Positions 17,125 to 26,931 of a stretch of 64,000 nucleotides of DNA are shown in pieces. Position numbers and translations under genes: made by a program. The first letter of the stretch is position 1. Every line of letters begins with the position of its first letter. This stretch comes from Desulfosarcinaceae bacterium (GTDB lineage: Bacteria > Desulfobacterota > Desulfobacteria > Desulfobacterales > Desulfosarcinaceae), in contig JASJCL010000039.1 in NCBI GenBank assembly GCA_030066015.1, positions 1 through 64,000 of the forward strand, given 5' to 3'. Under the pieces are notes generated by a model that worked only from the letters and a program-made list of their open reading frames with translations, searched no databases and had not been told where the DNA came from.

Positions 17125-19934
17125 GGGATCTCACGCTCCTCGGCGATACCGGCGCTGGTGGCGGCCGTGAGGTCGGTTGGCGGGGCGATGGTGTGGCCGG
17201 GCGGGTGGGAAGCGGCCGAAAGCGGCAAACGGATGGTGAAGCAGGTGCCCTGATCGGTGTCCGATTCCAAACTGAGCTGGCCGCCGTGATGGCTGGTGAT
17301 GATGAAGTAGGAGACGCTCAGGCCGAGCCCGGTGCCGATGCCCACATCCTTGGTGGTGAAGAACGGTTCAAACACCCGTGAGCGCAGATCGGGCGGTATG
17401 CCGGGTCCGTTATCCGCGATGGTGATAAGGGCCTGGTCCAGGTGGCGACGGGTGGTGAGGACGATCTCCGGGGCCCGTTGCGCCATGGTCTCCGTCATGG
17501 CCTGGGCCGCGTTGCGCAGCAAGTTAAGGACCACCTGTTCAATCTCGGTGGCCACACAGGGCACCTCGGGCAGGTCTGGAGCGTATTCGCGTTGGATACG
17601 AATATCCCGAAAATCGAATCGCTTGCGCAGGTCGTAGTCATGGGCGGCCAGTTCGACGCTCTTGTCCAACAGGCGACTGAGAGCCACCGGCGCCTTTCGG
17701 GCTTCACTGCGGCGGCTGAAGCTGAGCATGTTCTGAACAATGTGCGAGGCCCGCTCGCCGGATACCCGGATGCCGTCCAGGAACTTCAGCACCCGCCGCT
17801 GCTCCAGGTAGGTGCGGATGGCGCCGAGGCTGGTTCCGCAGGCCTCGGCCTCGGAGTGGTTGACGGCCAGTTCGTCGGATAGGCGACGCTGGATGTTTTG
17901 CAGGCTCTGGAGGATACCCCCCAATGGATTGTTGATTTCATGGGCCATGCCGGCAGCCAGGCCGCCCACCGACATCATCTTCTCCGTCTGGACCATGGTG
18001 TTTTCCAAGCGCACCCGATCGGTGATGTCGTCCACCCGGATCACGGCACCGGCGACCTCATGCACGGTGAGGGGGTAGATCATGATGTTCACGTAGGTGA
18101 TCCGGTCGCTGTCCCCAAAGACCACTTTCTCCAGAAGAGTGGCCTGCTGCTTTTCAACTGCCGGTCGGATCTGGTCGCTGTTCGCCTGCAGATGCGGCAG
18201 CACCTCGACAACCGGGCGTCCGATGGCGGCTTCGGAGGTCAGCCGGGTGACGCGCTCCGCTTCACGATTCCACTGCGTCACCCGCCCATTGCGATCAACG
18301 CCCACGAGGATGGAGGGCATGGAGTCGATGATGTTTTGGAGGTAATGCCGCAGGCGCGAGGTCTCTCGTTCGGCCAGTCGCGATTCGGTAATGTCGTTGC
18401 CCACACAGAGATACTCGGCCACGGCGCCTGCGGCGCCCGCTATCGCCTTGCTGGTCCAGGCGATCCAAACGCGCCGGCCGTCCCGCCGCCGGTTTGCGAA
18501 CTCAAAATGACCAAAGGCGGCCTGGTCGGCACCGGTGGCGGCAGCGGCGGCCAGAAAGTCCCCCGATCCCTCGGGCACGATCAATTCGGTCACGGCGGCA
18601 CCGAGGGCCTCGGCTTCGCTGAATTGAAAAAAGGTCTGGGAGAACTCGTTGAAGAAGGTGATCCGTCCCTGAGTGTCCATTCGCAGAATGATGCTGTTGG
18701 CGTTTTGAACCAGCTCGCGATACTTGGCCTCACTGCGCCGAATGGCGGCTTCGGCACGACGCCGGTCGGCGATCTCTCCGCGCAAATCGTCGCTGTAGGC
18801 CTCCAGCCGTTCCATGAAGGAGTTGAAATAACGCGCCAGATGGCCGATCTCATCGCGGGAGCGTCTCTGCATGCGCACCGAAATGTCCCCTTGGGCGCCT
18901 TTGGAAAACTGCTGCATCAGCTCCCTGAGAGGGTGGGTGATGGAGGAGCTCAACCGCAGGGTGATGGGCAGCACCAGCAGCATGAAGATCACGACAGTGG
19001 CGACGATGAGACTGCGCACCATCTTCAGCGGCGCATAGAATTCGTCCAGGTAGCTGGAGGAGGCCACTATCCAGTCGAACTCAGGGATATAGTTGAAGAT
19101 CACCAGTTTTTCTCGGGGAATGTTCTCACCAGGGTTTTCCCAGGGGTAGGTAATCTTGCCGTTTTTACGCGCGCAAATCTCCTGGATGAAGTAGTGCCCT
19201 TTGCGGTCTTGGGCGCCGTAGTAGTTGCCCTCCTGTGCGGGGTGCAGAATGAGGTTGCCCCTGCTGTCCATGATGTAGGAATAGCCCGTCTGACCGAAGG
19301 TGAGGGAGAGGATCCCCTCCTCAAAATCGGTGACGTCGATCAGCTGACGAAATTCGCTGCGGTAGGAGGACGCCGATATGATCCAGTCCCAGGGCTCGAA
19401 ATAGGTCATGTAGAGCGCCTTGGGCCGTGGATGATCCTCGCCGGGGTTCTGCCAGTCGTACTCCAGATAGCCGATTTTGCGAAGCTTCTGATCGCGGACA
19501 AAGTCGAAACGCGAGATATCGGCGCCCAACAGAGCCCTCTCCGGATGGATCAGCACCTTGCCGAAGCTGTCGATGCAATAGATATATCCGGTCGTGCCGA
19601 TGGTCTGGCTGCGCATCACACGCCCGGCCTGGTGTTTGGCCTCGCTCTCGCTGATCTCGCCCGCCTGCCAGCGCTCGTAAAAGTTCAGCGCGATCTCCCG
19701 GTTTTTTTCCGCCACCGCCCGCAGGTGGTTGCGGATGGAGACATTGGCCGCGGTCCGCACCATGTTGAGAATGGTGGTGGTGCTGTTCTCCAGCTCGCTT
19801 TCGATGCCGGCTTCGATGGTCTGGCGCACAAATGTGTAGATGATGTAACTGCCCAGGGACATGGAGAGGGCGAACACCGTGGCGTAGCTCACCAGGAGTT
19901 TGTAGCGTATTCGCAGATTGGAGAACCAGCGCAT
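17121..19934 (-). CDS. Membrane histidine kinase with Cache sensor, HAMP and two PAS domains
   Basis: A 937-residue sensor kinase. An N-terminal membrane helix ([20 protein letters not shown]) precedes a periplasmic sensor with two similar Cache units, marked by [19 protein letters not shown] and [20 protein letters not shown] second helix (about residues 305-325) and HAMP follow, then two PAS domains. The dimerisation domain has its H-box in [17 protein letters not shown], and the ATPase has DNGPGIP and [12 protein letters not shown]. Such Cache pairs bind small carboxylates or amino acids. With the overlapping regulator and nearby satP, an acetate or related acid sensor is likely. No transmitter residues appear to be missing. 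Confidence 0.94.
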   Translation of the reverse strand: MRWFSNLRIRYKLLVSYATVFALSMSLGSYIIYTFVRQTIEAGIESELENSTTTILNMVRTAANVSIRNHLRAVAEKNREIALNFYERWQAGEISESEAKHQAGRVMRSQTIGTTGYIYCIDSFGKVLIHPERALLGADISRFDFVRDQKLRKIGYLEYDWQNPGEDHPRPKALYMTYFEPWDWIISASSYRSEFRQLIDVTDFEEGILSLTFGQTGYSYIMDSRGNLILHPAQEGNYYGAQDRKGHYFIQEICARKNGKITYPWENPGENIPREKLVIFNYIPEFDWIVASSSYLDEFYAPLKMVRSLIVATVVIFMLLVLPITLRLSSSITHPLRELMQQFSKGAQGDISVRMQRRSRDEIGHLARYFNSFMERLEAYSDDLRGEIADRRRAEAAIRRSEAKYRELVQNANSIILRMDTQGRITFFNEFSQTFFQFSEAEALGAAVTELIVPEGSGDFLAAAAATGADQAAFGHFEFANRRRDGRRVWIAWTSKAIAGAAGAVAEYLCVGNDITESRLAERETSRLRHYLQNIIDSMPSILVGVDRNGRVTQWNREAERVTRLTSEAAIGRPVVEVLPHLQANSDQIRPAVEKQQATLLEKVVFGDSDRITYVNIMIYPLTVHEVAGAVIRVDDITDRVRLENTMVQTEKMMSVGGLAAGMAHEINNPLGGILQSLQNIQRRLSDELAVNHSEAEACGTSLGAIRTYLEQRRVLKFLDGIRVSGERASHIVQNMLSFSRRSEARKAPVALSRLLDKSVELAAHDYDLRKRFDFRDIRIQREYAPDLPEVPCVATEIEQVVLNLLRNAAQAMTETMAQRAPEIVLTTRRHLDQALITIADNGPGIPPDLRSRVFEPFFTTKDVGIGTGLGLSVSYFIITSHHGGQLSLESDTDQGTCFTIRLPLSAASHPPGHTIAPPTDLTAATSAGIAEEREIP

Positions 19935-20088
19935 CGGTTACCGCCCCGGCTGAGAGGGTTGTCTCTGGCCGCCGGTGAGGGGCCCGCGTGAGATCTGAGC
20001 AAGGACAAAGAGAGGGGTCGGCGACAGGAGATCGCGGTGGCAGAGATGGCTGAATCGTAGTGAAACGGCAGGGGGGGTGTCAAGCCGC

Positions 20089-20109
20089 CAGGGCCTCCGG
20101 GAGGCCCTG
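20089..20109. other. GC-rich inverted repeat between the NifU-like and kinase genes
   Basis: CAGGGCCTCC (20089-20098) and GGAGGCCCTG (20100-20109) around one central base. It is 36 bases after the NifU-like stop and may end the tgt/queA transcript, though no U-run is adjacent. Confidence 0.4.
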
Positions 20110-20144
20110 AAACGACAAAAAAGGGATCGCTGCCATCAGACCGC

Positions 20145-20363
20145 TTAGGCTGGTTCGACGGCCTTTATTTCGGGTATCTCCTGCTTGAGAACCCGTTCGA
20201 TGCCGTTGCGGAGCGTCATCTGGGACATGGGGCAGCCGGCGCAGGCCCCCTGAAGACGAACCTTGACCACGCCGTCGACCACCTCCACTAATTCCACATC
20301 CCCTCCATCGGCCTGGAGCATCGGACGAATCTTGTTCAGGGCGGCTTCGACTTTCTCTTTCAT
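20145..20363 (-). CDS. NifU C-terminal-domain Fe-S scaffold protein
   Basis: A 72-residue protein comprising only the NifU C-terminal domain. It has IRPMLQADGGDVELVEV and the cluster-binding CxxC in GACAGCPMSQMTL. It can carry a transient Fe-S cluster for delivery to target proteins. GGAGG lies 8 bases before the ATG at 20363, preferred over an upstream in-frame codon at 20393. It follows tgt by 29 bases on the same strand. Stand-alone NifU-C proteins of this size are common. Confidence 0.92.
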   Translation of the reverse strand: MKEKVEAALNKIRPMLQADGGDVELVEVVDGVVKVRLQGACAGCPMSQMTLRNGIERVLKQEIPEIKAVEPA

Positions 20364-20392
20364 GTTGTCCTCCAATCCTGCTTGCGGAACCA

Positions 20393-21529
<1,137 letters not shown>

Positions 21530-21589
21530 TTATCCCCCAACCGCTGAAGGGTCGGCTGGAGACGCCTCGGTGCCGCGAACCGAGTGGTG

Positions 21590-22642
21590 TCAGGTGATCA
21601 GCATGGCATCCCCATAACTGAAAAAGCGATATTGCGCAGCCACTGCCGCCCGGTAGGCGGCCAGAATCTGTTCCCGTCCGGCCAGGGCCGCCACCAACAT
21701 CAGGAGGGTCGACTCCGGCAGATGAAAGTTGGTGATGAGGGCGTCCACCACCTTGAACTGGTAACCGGGATAGATGAACAGATCGCACTCGCCGCTGCCC
21801 GACCGGACCCGCCCATCCGCCTCGCCGCTGGCTTCCAGCGTACGAACGGCGGTGGTGCCCACGGCAACCACACGGCGGCCCTCTGCCTTGGCGCGGTTGA
21901 TGGTCGCGGCCGTTCGAGAACCCAGCCGATACCACTCGGCATGCATTCGGTGGTCCCGGATGTCGTTCACGCGTACCGGGACGAAGGTGCCGTACCCCAC
22001 GTGCAGGGTTACCTGGGCCACCGCAATGCCCCGCTCTGCGAGCCGGTCCAACAGCCCGGTGGTGAAGTGCAGCCCGGCCGTGGGAGCGGCGATGGCCCCC
22101 TTGTGGGCGGCATAAACCGTCTGGTAGTCTTGGCGATCCGCCATGCGGTCTACCGAGTCCCGCTTGATATAGGGCGGCAGCGGGACATGTCCGATCTCGG
22201 ACAAGAGGGCTTCGAAGTCGGCATCGCAATGGAATCGCAGGGTGGCGATCCCATCGGCGGCGTCGAGGACGTCCCCGTGAAGCCGCGGATCAAAGCGGAG
22301 CCGCATACCGGGTCGCACCGGTTTCGACGAGCGCACCATGCAGCGATGGATGCGACCGCCCTCGGCCCCTGAATCGCCGCGATGGTAGTCCAAAAGGAGA
22401 ACCTCGACCTTGCCGCCGGTGGGTTTGCGGCCGAAGAGGCGGCCCGGGACAACGGCCGTATTGTTGACCACCAGGAGGTCTCCCGACGCGAGCAGCGCCG
22501 GCAGATCTGCAAAGCGGTGGTGTCGCAGCGCGCCGGAACCACGGCGCAGGTGCAGAAGACGGGCGCTCTTGCGGTCCGGCACGGGATGCTGGGCGATGAG
22601 CCGTTCGGGCAGCTCGTAGGCGTAATCTTTTCTCCGGTACAT
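21590..22642 (-). CDS. queA: S-adenosylmethionine:tRNA ribosyltransferase-isomerase
   Basis: A 350-residue QueA that transfers and rearranges the ribosyl group of SAM onto preQ1-tRNA to give epoxyqueuosine. Family motifs include YELPERLIAQHP, DLLVVNNTAVVPGRLFG, AAPTAGLHFTTGLLDRL and HVGYGTFVPVR. It starts at an ATG 13 bases after the DUF2065 gene and precedes tgt. No queG or queH is in the window. Confidence 0.96.
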   Translation of the reverse strand: MYRRKDYAYELPERLIAQHPVPDRKSARLLHLRRGSGALRHHRFADLPALLASGDLLVVNNTAVVPGRLFGRKPTGGKVEVLLLDYHRGDSGAEGGRIHRCMVRSSKPVRPGMRLRFDPRLHGDVLDAADGIATLRFHCDADFEALLSEIGHVPLPPYIKRDSVDRMADRQDYQTVYAAHKGAIAAPTAGLHFTTGLLDRLAERGIAVAQVTLHVGYGTFVPVRVNDIRDHRMHAEWYRLGSRTAATINRAKAEGRRVVAVGTTAVRTLEASGEADGRVRSGSGECDLFIYPGYQFKVVDALITNFHLPESTLLMLVAALAGREQILAAYRAAVAAQYRFFSYGDAMLIT

Positions 22643-22654
22643 CGGTCCGTCGCT

Positions 22655-22846
22655 TCAATCGCCCGCGCGGCCCATGGCTACGAGCAGGAGCCCCGCCAGC
22701 ATTAACATCAATCCCATGATCCGCATGTTGCCCGGGGACAATTCGAGCGCCTTGGCCATCCAGACCTTCATCTTCTCGGGAAAGGCAAAGTAGGGCAAGC
22801 CCTCGACGATCATCACCATTCCCAACACGCACAGGAAGAATTTCAT
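22655..22846 (-). CDS. DUF2065 small membrane protein
   Basis: A 63-residue protein with two hydrophobic helices (FFLCVLGMVMIVEGLPYF and MRIMGLMLMLAGLLLVAMG), the layout and size of DUF2065 (YjeT) proteins. The function of the family is unknown. It is the first gene of the queA-tgt operon and is divergent from the phosphatase at 22958. Confidence 0.8.
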   Translation of the reverse strand: MKFFLCVLGMVMIVEGLPYFAFPEKMKVWMAKALELSPGNMRIMGLMLMLAGLLLVAMGRAGD

Positions 22847-22957
22847 GCGATTCTAACTTCTTGTGGTTGACAGAAACCGGCTATATATTCTCAACTAAAA
22901 ACACTTGTCAAAACAAACCTGCCATCAACAGACGGCGCACCACGTGAGGAGACGCAC

Positions 22958-23026
22958 ATGCTACGCATCCTGGTCCACTACCTGTTCGCCACATCGGCGT
23001 TGACCATCTACGGGGGGCAGGTCTGA
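22958..23026 (+). CDS. 22-codon ORF, in frame with the following phosphatase: its probable original N terminus
   Basis: MLRILVHYLFATSALTIYGG plus QV, ending in TGA at 23024-23026. GAGGAG lies 7 bases before its ATG, the only good ribosome site in front of the phosphatase. The frame continues after TGA as PFM into the phosphatase with no shift. The peptide reads like a first membrane helix. It is either the first exon-like part of one protein whose TGA is read through (selenocysteine or suppression), a nonsense mutation, or a coupled leader peptide. Confidence 0.5.
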   Translation: MLRILVHYLFATSALTIYGGQV

Positions 23027-23032
23027 CCCTTC

Positions 23033-24493
23033 ATGGAAGGCTTACCCCCCGTGATCCTGGGGGTATCGATTTTGATTCCCTTCGGACTGGCCTTTGCCGT
23101 GCGGCCGCTCCTGGAGAAGCGCTATGTGCTGAACGCCGCGCCGGCCAGGGCGACCAAACGCCAGTTCACCGTGGATCTGTCACTGCCCATGGCGGCCGGC
23201 ACGCTAGTGGTTGTATACAACAGCATTGCCCTTGGATTTCCCCTGGGCAGCGGGCTGAGTCTGCTCCTGGGATGTCTGATCTTCGGTTTTTTTCTCGCCC
23301 TGGACACCGCACTGGCACGCGAGCGCCAGCTCATCCAGGCCGCCGTCAGTGCCAACCGCGTGGTGGAGCCCCCTCAACGGCTATACCCCATGACGCGCCG
23401 CTTTTCCATGGTGGCGGTGGCGGCCACGCTCTGTGTCACCCTGGTGATCAGCATGGTGATCCTAAGGGATTTCGCCTGGCTTTCCGAGGCGGTCATGACG
23501 GCCGAAAGCGTGGAGGCCGCTCAGCGCTCGGTGCTGGTGGAGGTGCTCTTCATCATGGTCGTTCTTCTGGGGATGGTCATCAACCTGATCATCTCCTATT
23601 CGATGAATCTGCGTCTCCTCTTCCATAATGAAACCCAGGTCCTTGAACAGGTCAGCAATGGCGATCTCTCCCGCTTTGTTCCGGTGACCACCAACGATGA
23701 GTTTGGCTTTATCGCCGGCCATACGAACACCATGATCCGGGGACTGCGCCACCGCTCCCGTCTCGTCAACGCCCTCAAAGTGGCCGAAGAGGTCCAGCAG
23801 AACCTGTTGCCCCACCGACCACCGCAACGCAAGGGCGTTCAAGTGGCCGGCGTGAGTCAATATTGCGATGAAACCGGCGGAGACTACTTCGATTATCTCG
23901 AACTCCCCGGTCACCGTCTGGGCATCATCGTGGCCGATGCCGCCGACCATGGCATCGGTTCGGCCCTGCACATGGCGACGGCGCGTGCCTTTATGCGATT
24001 CGCCGCCCATCACTACTCCGATCCAGCCACCTTGATGGAAGCCGTCAACCGCGATCTGACCCGCGACAGTGCTGCCTCGGGCCGTTTCATTACGGCCTTT
24101 TTTCTCGAAATTGACGTCGATGGCCGACGCTTGCGGTGGTCCCGAGCCGGCCACGAACCCGCCCTGCTCTTCAATCCGCAGACAGCGGCGTTCAGTGAGC
24201 TCGATGGCAAGGGCATCGCCCTGGGCGTATCCGACACGGCGAGCTACCGAAGCGCAGAGACCCAGGACTGGCCTCCCGGCAGCGTCATCCTGATCGGTAC
24301 CGACGGCATTCACGAGGCCCGCAACGTCAAGGGGGACTATTTCGGTCATGAGCGACTGAAAAAACTCATCGCCCAACACCATCAGGAGGATGCGGAGACC
24401 CTCAAAAACCGAATTCTGGAGGCGGTGGACGCCTTTCGAGAGGGCTTCGCCATGGAGGATGATCTCACCCTGGTCGCGATAAAATTGCGGTGA
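23033..24493 (+). CDS. Membrane SpoIIE-type PP2C phosphatase
   Basis: A 486-residue protein from the first ATG after the in-frame TGA. The N-terminal third holds about five membrane helices (VILGVSILIPFGLAFAV, the pair around GFPLGSGLSLLLGC, then VAVAATLCVTLVISMVIL and VLFIMVVLLGMVINLII). A HAMP-like segment (EQVSNGDLSRFVPVTTNDEF) leads to the phosphatase domain: VQQNLLP, ETGGDYFDYLEL with its metal Asp, VADAADHGIGSAL, SRAGHEPAL, GTDGIHEARN and EDDLTLVAIKLR. It should dephosphorylate a STAS anti-anti-sigma protein, presumably the one at 30524. The ATG at 23033 has no good ribosome site, supporting translation from 22958. Divergent from DUF2065; the second phosphatase lies convergent at its end. 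Confidence 0.88.
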   Translation: MEGLPPVILGVSILIPFGLAFAVRPLLEKRYVLNAAPARATKRQFTVDLSLPMAAGTLVVVYNSIALGFPLGSGLSLLLGCLIFGFFLALDTALARERQLIQAAVSANRVVEPPQRLYPMTRRFSMVAVAATLCVTLVISMVILRDFAWLSEAVMTAESVEAAQRSVLVEVLFIMVVLLGMVINLIISYSMNLRLLFHNETQVLEQVSNGDLSRFVPVTTNDEFGFIAGHTNTMIRGLRHRSRLVNALKVAEEVQQNLLPHRPPQRKGVQVAGVSQYCDETGGDYFDYLELPGHRLGIIVADAADHGIGSALHMATARAFMRFAAHHYSDPATLMEAVNRDLTRDSAASGRFITAFFLEIDVDGRRLRWSRAGHEPALLFNPQTAAFSELDGKGIALGVSDTASYRSAETQDWPPGSVILIGTDGIHEARNVKGDYFGHERLKKLIAQHHQEDAETLKNRILEAVDAFREGFAMEDDLTLVAIKLR

Positions 24494-24572
24494 GGTGCGG
24501 CGGCGCAAGGCCACGGCGAGCGTCAGTATCCGTAGGCGATCGTCCGCGTCCATTGGCGATCGTCAGCATTCA

Positions 24573-26714
24573 TCAAGATGGGGTTGGCGCTGCGGCGGTT
24601 CGCTTGATCACCACCAGGGTGGCATCATCCACCGCCGCTGCGGCCTGGCGGAACCGATCCAGATCGGCCATCACGGCATCGACAATTCGGTTCGCCGGCA
24701 GATGGGCATTTCGGCGCACCAGCCGCTCGAGACGGTCTTTGCCGAACATCCTTCCCTCTGGATTGAGGGTTTCCCAGATGCCGTCCGTGCCGATCACCAC
24801 CAGCTCTGACTCGGCGAGCCGGATCCGTTCTGCGGAGAAGGCAGCGTCCGCCGACACCCCCATGGCCAATCCCTTCCCCGACAATATTTCGAAGCGGTCT
24901 GCAGCGGGGTCGTAGTGCCAGCCCGGCTCATGGCCGGCCCGCAGCCAAACCAGACCGCCGTCCTTTATAGAGACCTCGGCCACCATGAGGGTCATGAACT
25001 GCCCTGAGTCCCGCACGTCCTGGCATAGCAAGCGGTTGACATCGGCCAGTTTTGGGGCGAGATCGCCCTCGAGGTGAAAGCGCTGACGGATAAGGGCCCG
25101 GGCCGTGGCCATCAGAAGGGCCGATGAGATGCCGTGACCCGCGACGTCCCCGACGATAACCAGCAGGCGGTGGTCTTCGGGCGGTCCGGTGACCAGGTAG
25201 TCGAAATAATCCCCGCCGGTTTGTTCGCAGTAGCGACTTCGGCCGCAAATATCCAGTCCCGGTACCCGGGGCGCCGCCTCGGGAAGCAGGTTTTGCTGGA
25301 CCTCCCGGGCCAGGTCCAGTGAGCGCCGAAGGTCATAATGGGCTTTCAGTTCCGGCCCGACCTGGTTGAAAATCTTGGCCATTCGTCCGAACTCGTCATT
25401 GCTGCGCACCGCCACGCGGGCCTGAAAGTCACCGGCGGCCAGACGCTGCGCCCCGTCACTGAGACGCTTGAGGGGCCGGGTGACCGTTTTGGCAAACAGA
25501 ACGGCGAGTAGTATGGTCGCACCACAGACGACGGAGAGGATGATGAGGGTCGAGCGGGCGATGCGGGCCACCTGTCGGCCGGCTTCCCGCTCGGCGGCGT
25601 CGGTCATCCGTTGAATGGTGTCGTAGGGCGTTATGAGCACCAGGGCTGTCCCATGATGGGTCGCCCCGTAGGTCCACAGGCTGTCGACGCCCTGCCACAC
25701 CAGCCGGCGCATGTTGCTTTTCCCTTCGGCGATGTCTTGCAATAGCGCGGAAAAGATTTCTGTATCGCCCCCGGTAAGCCACTCCGCATCGATGGGCACT
25801 TTCCAATGCCGATGGGCCAGCTCGGAATGGGACGAACGCGCCACGATGCGCAGTCGCCGTTCGAGGGGCGGGTCGGCCCTCTCCAGATGGCAGAGCAGGG
25901 GAACGGTGTCGGCGGGCAGATTGTCGGCCAGGAAGGGGCGCTCCAGGATGCGGCTGATGGGAAGCACCATACCGGTAACCCCCACCTTCGTTCCCGCGGG
26001 CCCCCGAACGGGCCGCAGCACAGCGGTAACGACCTGACGGGTAACCGGATCCACATAGGGATCCATCCATGCCATCTCGTCCCCGCGAAAATGCTTGGAG
26101 GCGAAACGATCCCGCGGATCCAACTGCCGGGGAAAACTGTCGTGCCCCGGAAAGGCCAGATGGACGCCGCTGTCCAAATTGACAAATTGCCACAGCGTCA
26201 AACCGCGAAATCTGGCGGCCGTTCGCCAGAAGGCCGTCATCCCGGCCAGCCGCTGGCAATCGGCTTCCAAGGCGGCCGGATCCGCACCGGGGGAGAATTT
26301 GAACACCGGTGTGTCGTACGAGACGGGCAACGGGCGGACCTGGCCGGCACGCCCTCGCTTGGCATGCTGGTCCGACACCGCCAGTGCGGGCAGCTCCAAG
26401 CCACCCGCCTCTTGGCCAGCGACGTAAAGGGGCTGGGACGCCCCGGGCGCCTCGGCCAGCAGCCGCTCCACTACCTGGGCCTGCAGCTGCAACGAGAAGA
26501 GGGCATAGGCGCGGTTGAGGTGCAGCACTTCGGCATACCCCTCGACGATGAGGTTCAGACGATCCTCGATCTGCTTTAGGAGACTATCTTGGGTGCGGCT
26601 CACCAGGGTCTGGCCCAGGTTCTGGATGGCATGGAGGCCGAAGGGCCGCATCACCGCCATGGGTCCCATGGCCAGTGCCAAGAGCAGAATCAGTAGCTTC
26701 CATTGGTACCGCAC
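24573..26714 (-). CDS. SpoIIE-type PP2C phosphatase with extracytoplasmic sensor and HAMP
   Basis: A 713-residue membrane phosphatase. An N-terminal helix (LLILLLALAMGPMAVM) and a large periplasmic region of about 370 residues, Cache-like by length and by WMDPYVDPVTRQVVTAVLRP, are followed by a helix (STLIILSVVCGATILLAVLF), HAMP and the PP2C domain: VQQNLLPEAAPRVPGLDICG, QTGGDYFDYLV, VGDVAGHGISSAL, RAGHEPGWHY, GTDGIWE and DDATLVVIKR. It starts at GTG 26714 with GGAGGAGGG upstream. Sensing outside the cell would set the phosphorylation of a STAS protein, probably that at 30524. Its phosphatase domain resembles that of the convergent neighbour. Confidence 0.92.
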   Translation of the reverse strand: MRYQWKLLILLLALAMGPMAVMRPFGLHAIQNLGQTLVSRTQDSLLKQIEDRLNLIVEGYAEVLHLNRAYALFSLQLQAQVVERLLAEAPGASQPLYVAGQEAGGLELPALAVSDQHAKRGRAGQVRPLPVSYDTPVFKFSPGADPAALEADCQRLAGMTAFWRTAARFRGLTLWQFVNLDSGVHLAFPGHDSFPRQLDPRDRFASKHFRGDEMAWMDPYVDPVTRQVVTAVLRPVRGPAGTKVGVTGMVLPISRILERPFLADNLPADTVPLLCHLERADPPLERRLRIVARSSHSELAHRHWKVPIDAEWLTGGDTEIFSALLQDIAEGKSNMRRLVWQGVDSLWTYGATHHGTALVLITPYDTIQRMTDAAEREAGRQVARIARSTLIILSVVCGATILLAVLFAKTVTRPLKRLSDGAQRLAAGDFQARVAVRSNDEFGRMAKIFNQVGPELKAHYDLRRSLDLAREVQQNLLPEAAPRVPGLDICGRSRYCEQTGGDYFDYLVTGPPEDHRLLVIVGDVAGHGISSALLMATARALIRQRFHLEGDLAPKLADVNRLLCQDVRDSGQFMTLMVAEVSIKDGGLVWLRAGHEPGWHYDPAADRFEILSGKGLAMGVSADAAFSAERIRLAESELVVIGTDGIWETLNPEGRMFGKDRLERLVRRNAHLPANRIVDAVMADLDRFRQAAAAVDDATLVVIKRTAAAPTPS

Positions 26715-26931
26715 GGCGCCCTCCTCCCGCTTCGATTGTCACGGCCGCCCCTGCACAGCAGCGCACGCATCGATCTGCAAATTCTCCAGCCCACTGGCCT
26801 TTACCACAACAGCGGCGGCGCGTGCAAAAGCCGGGGCGCATCACCTGCCTTTTTCCTTGCCAAATCCTATATTTGCTGTAGCTTGTGGATGTCTCCATGT
26901 GTCCCATAGTCCTTGCAGACGGGAGCCAGTG

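Noticed and set aside
17898-19991. 697-codon plus-strand open frame
   Set aside because: Antisense to the histidine kinase gene, which has all kinase motifs; composition is typical of a shadow frame.
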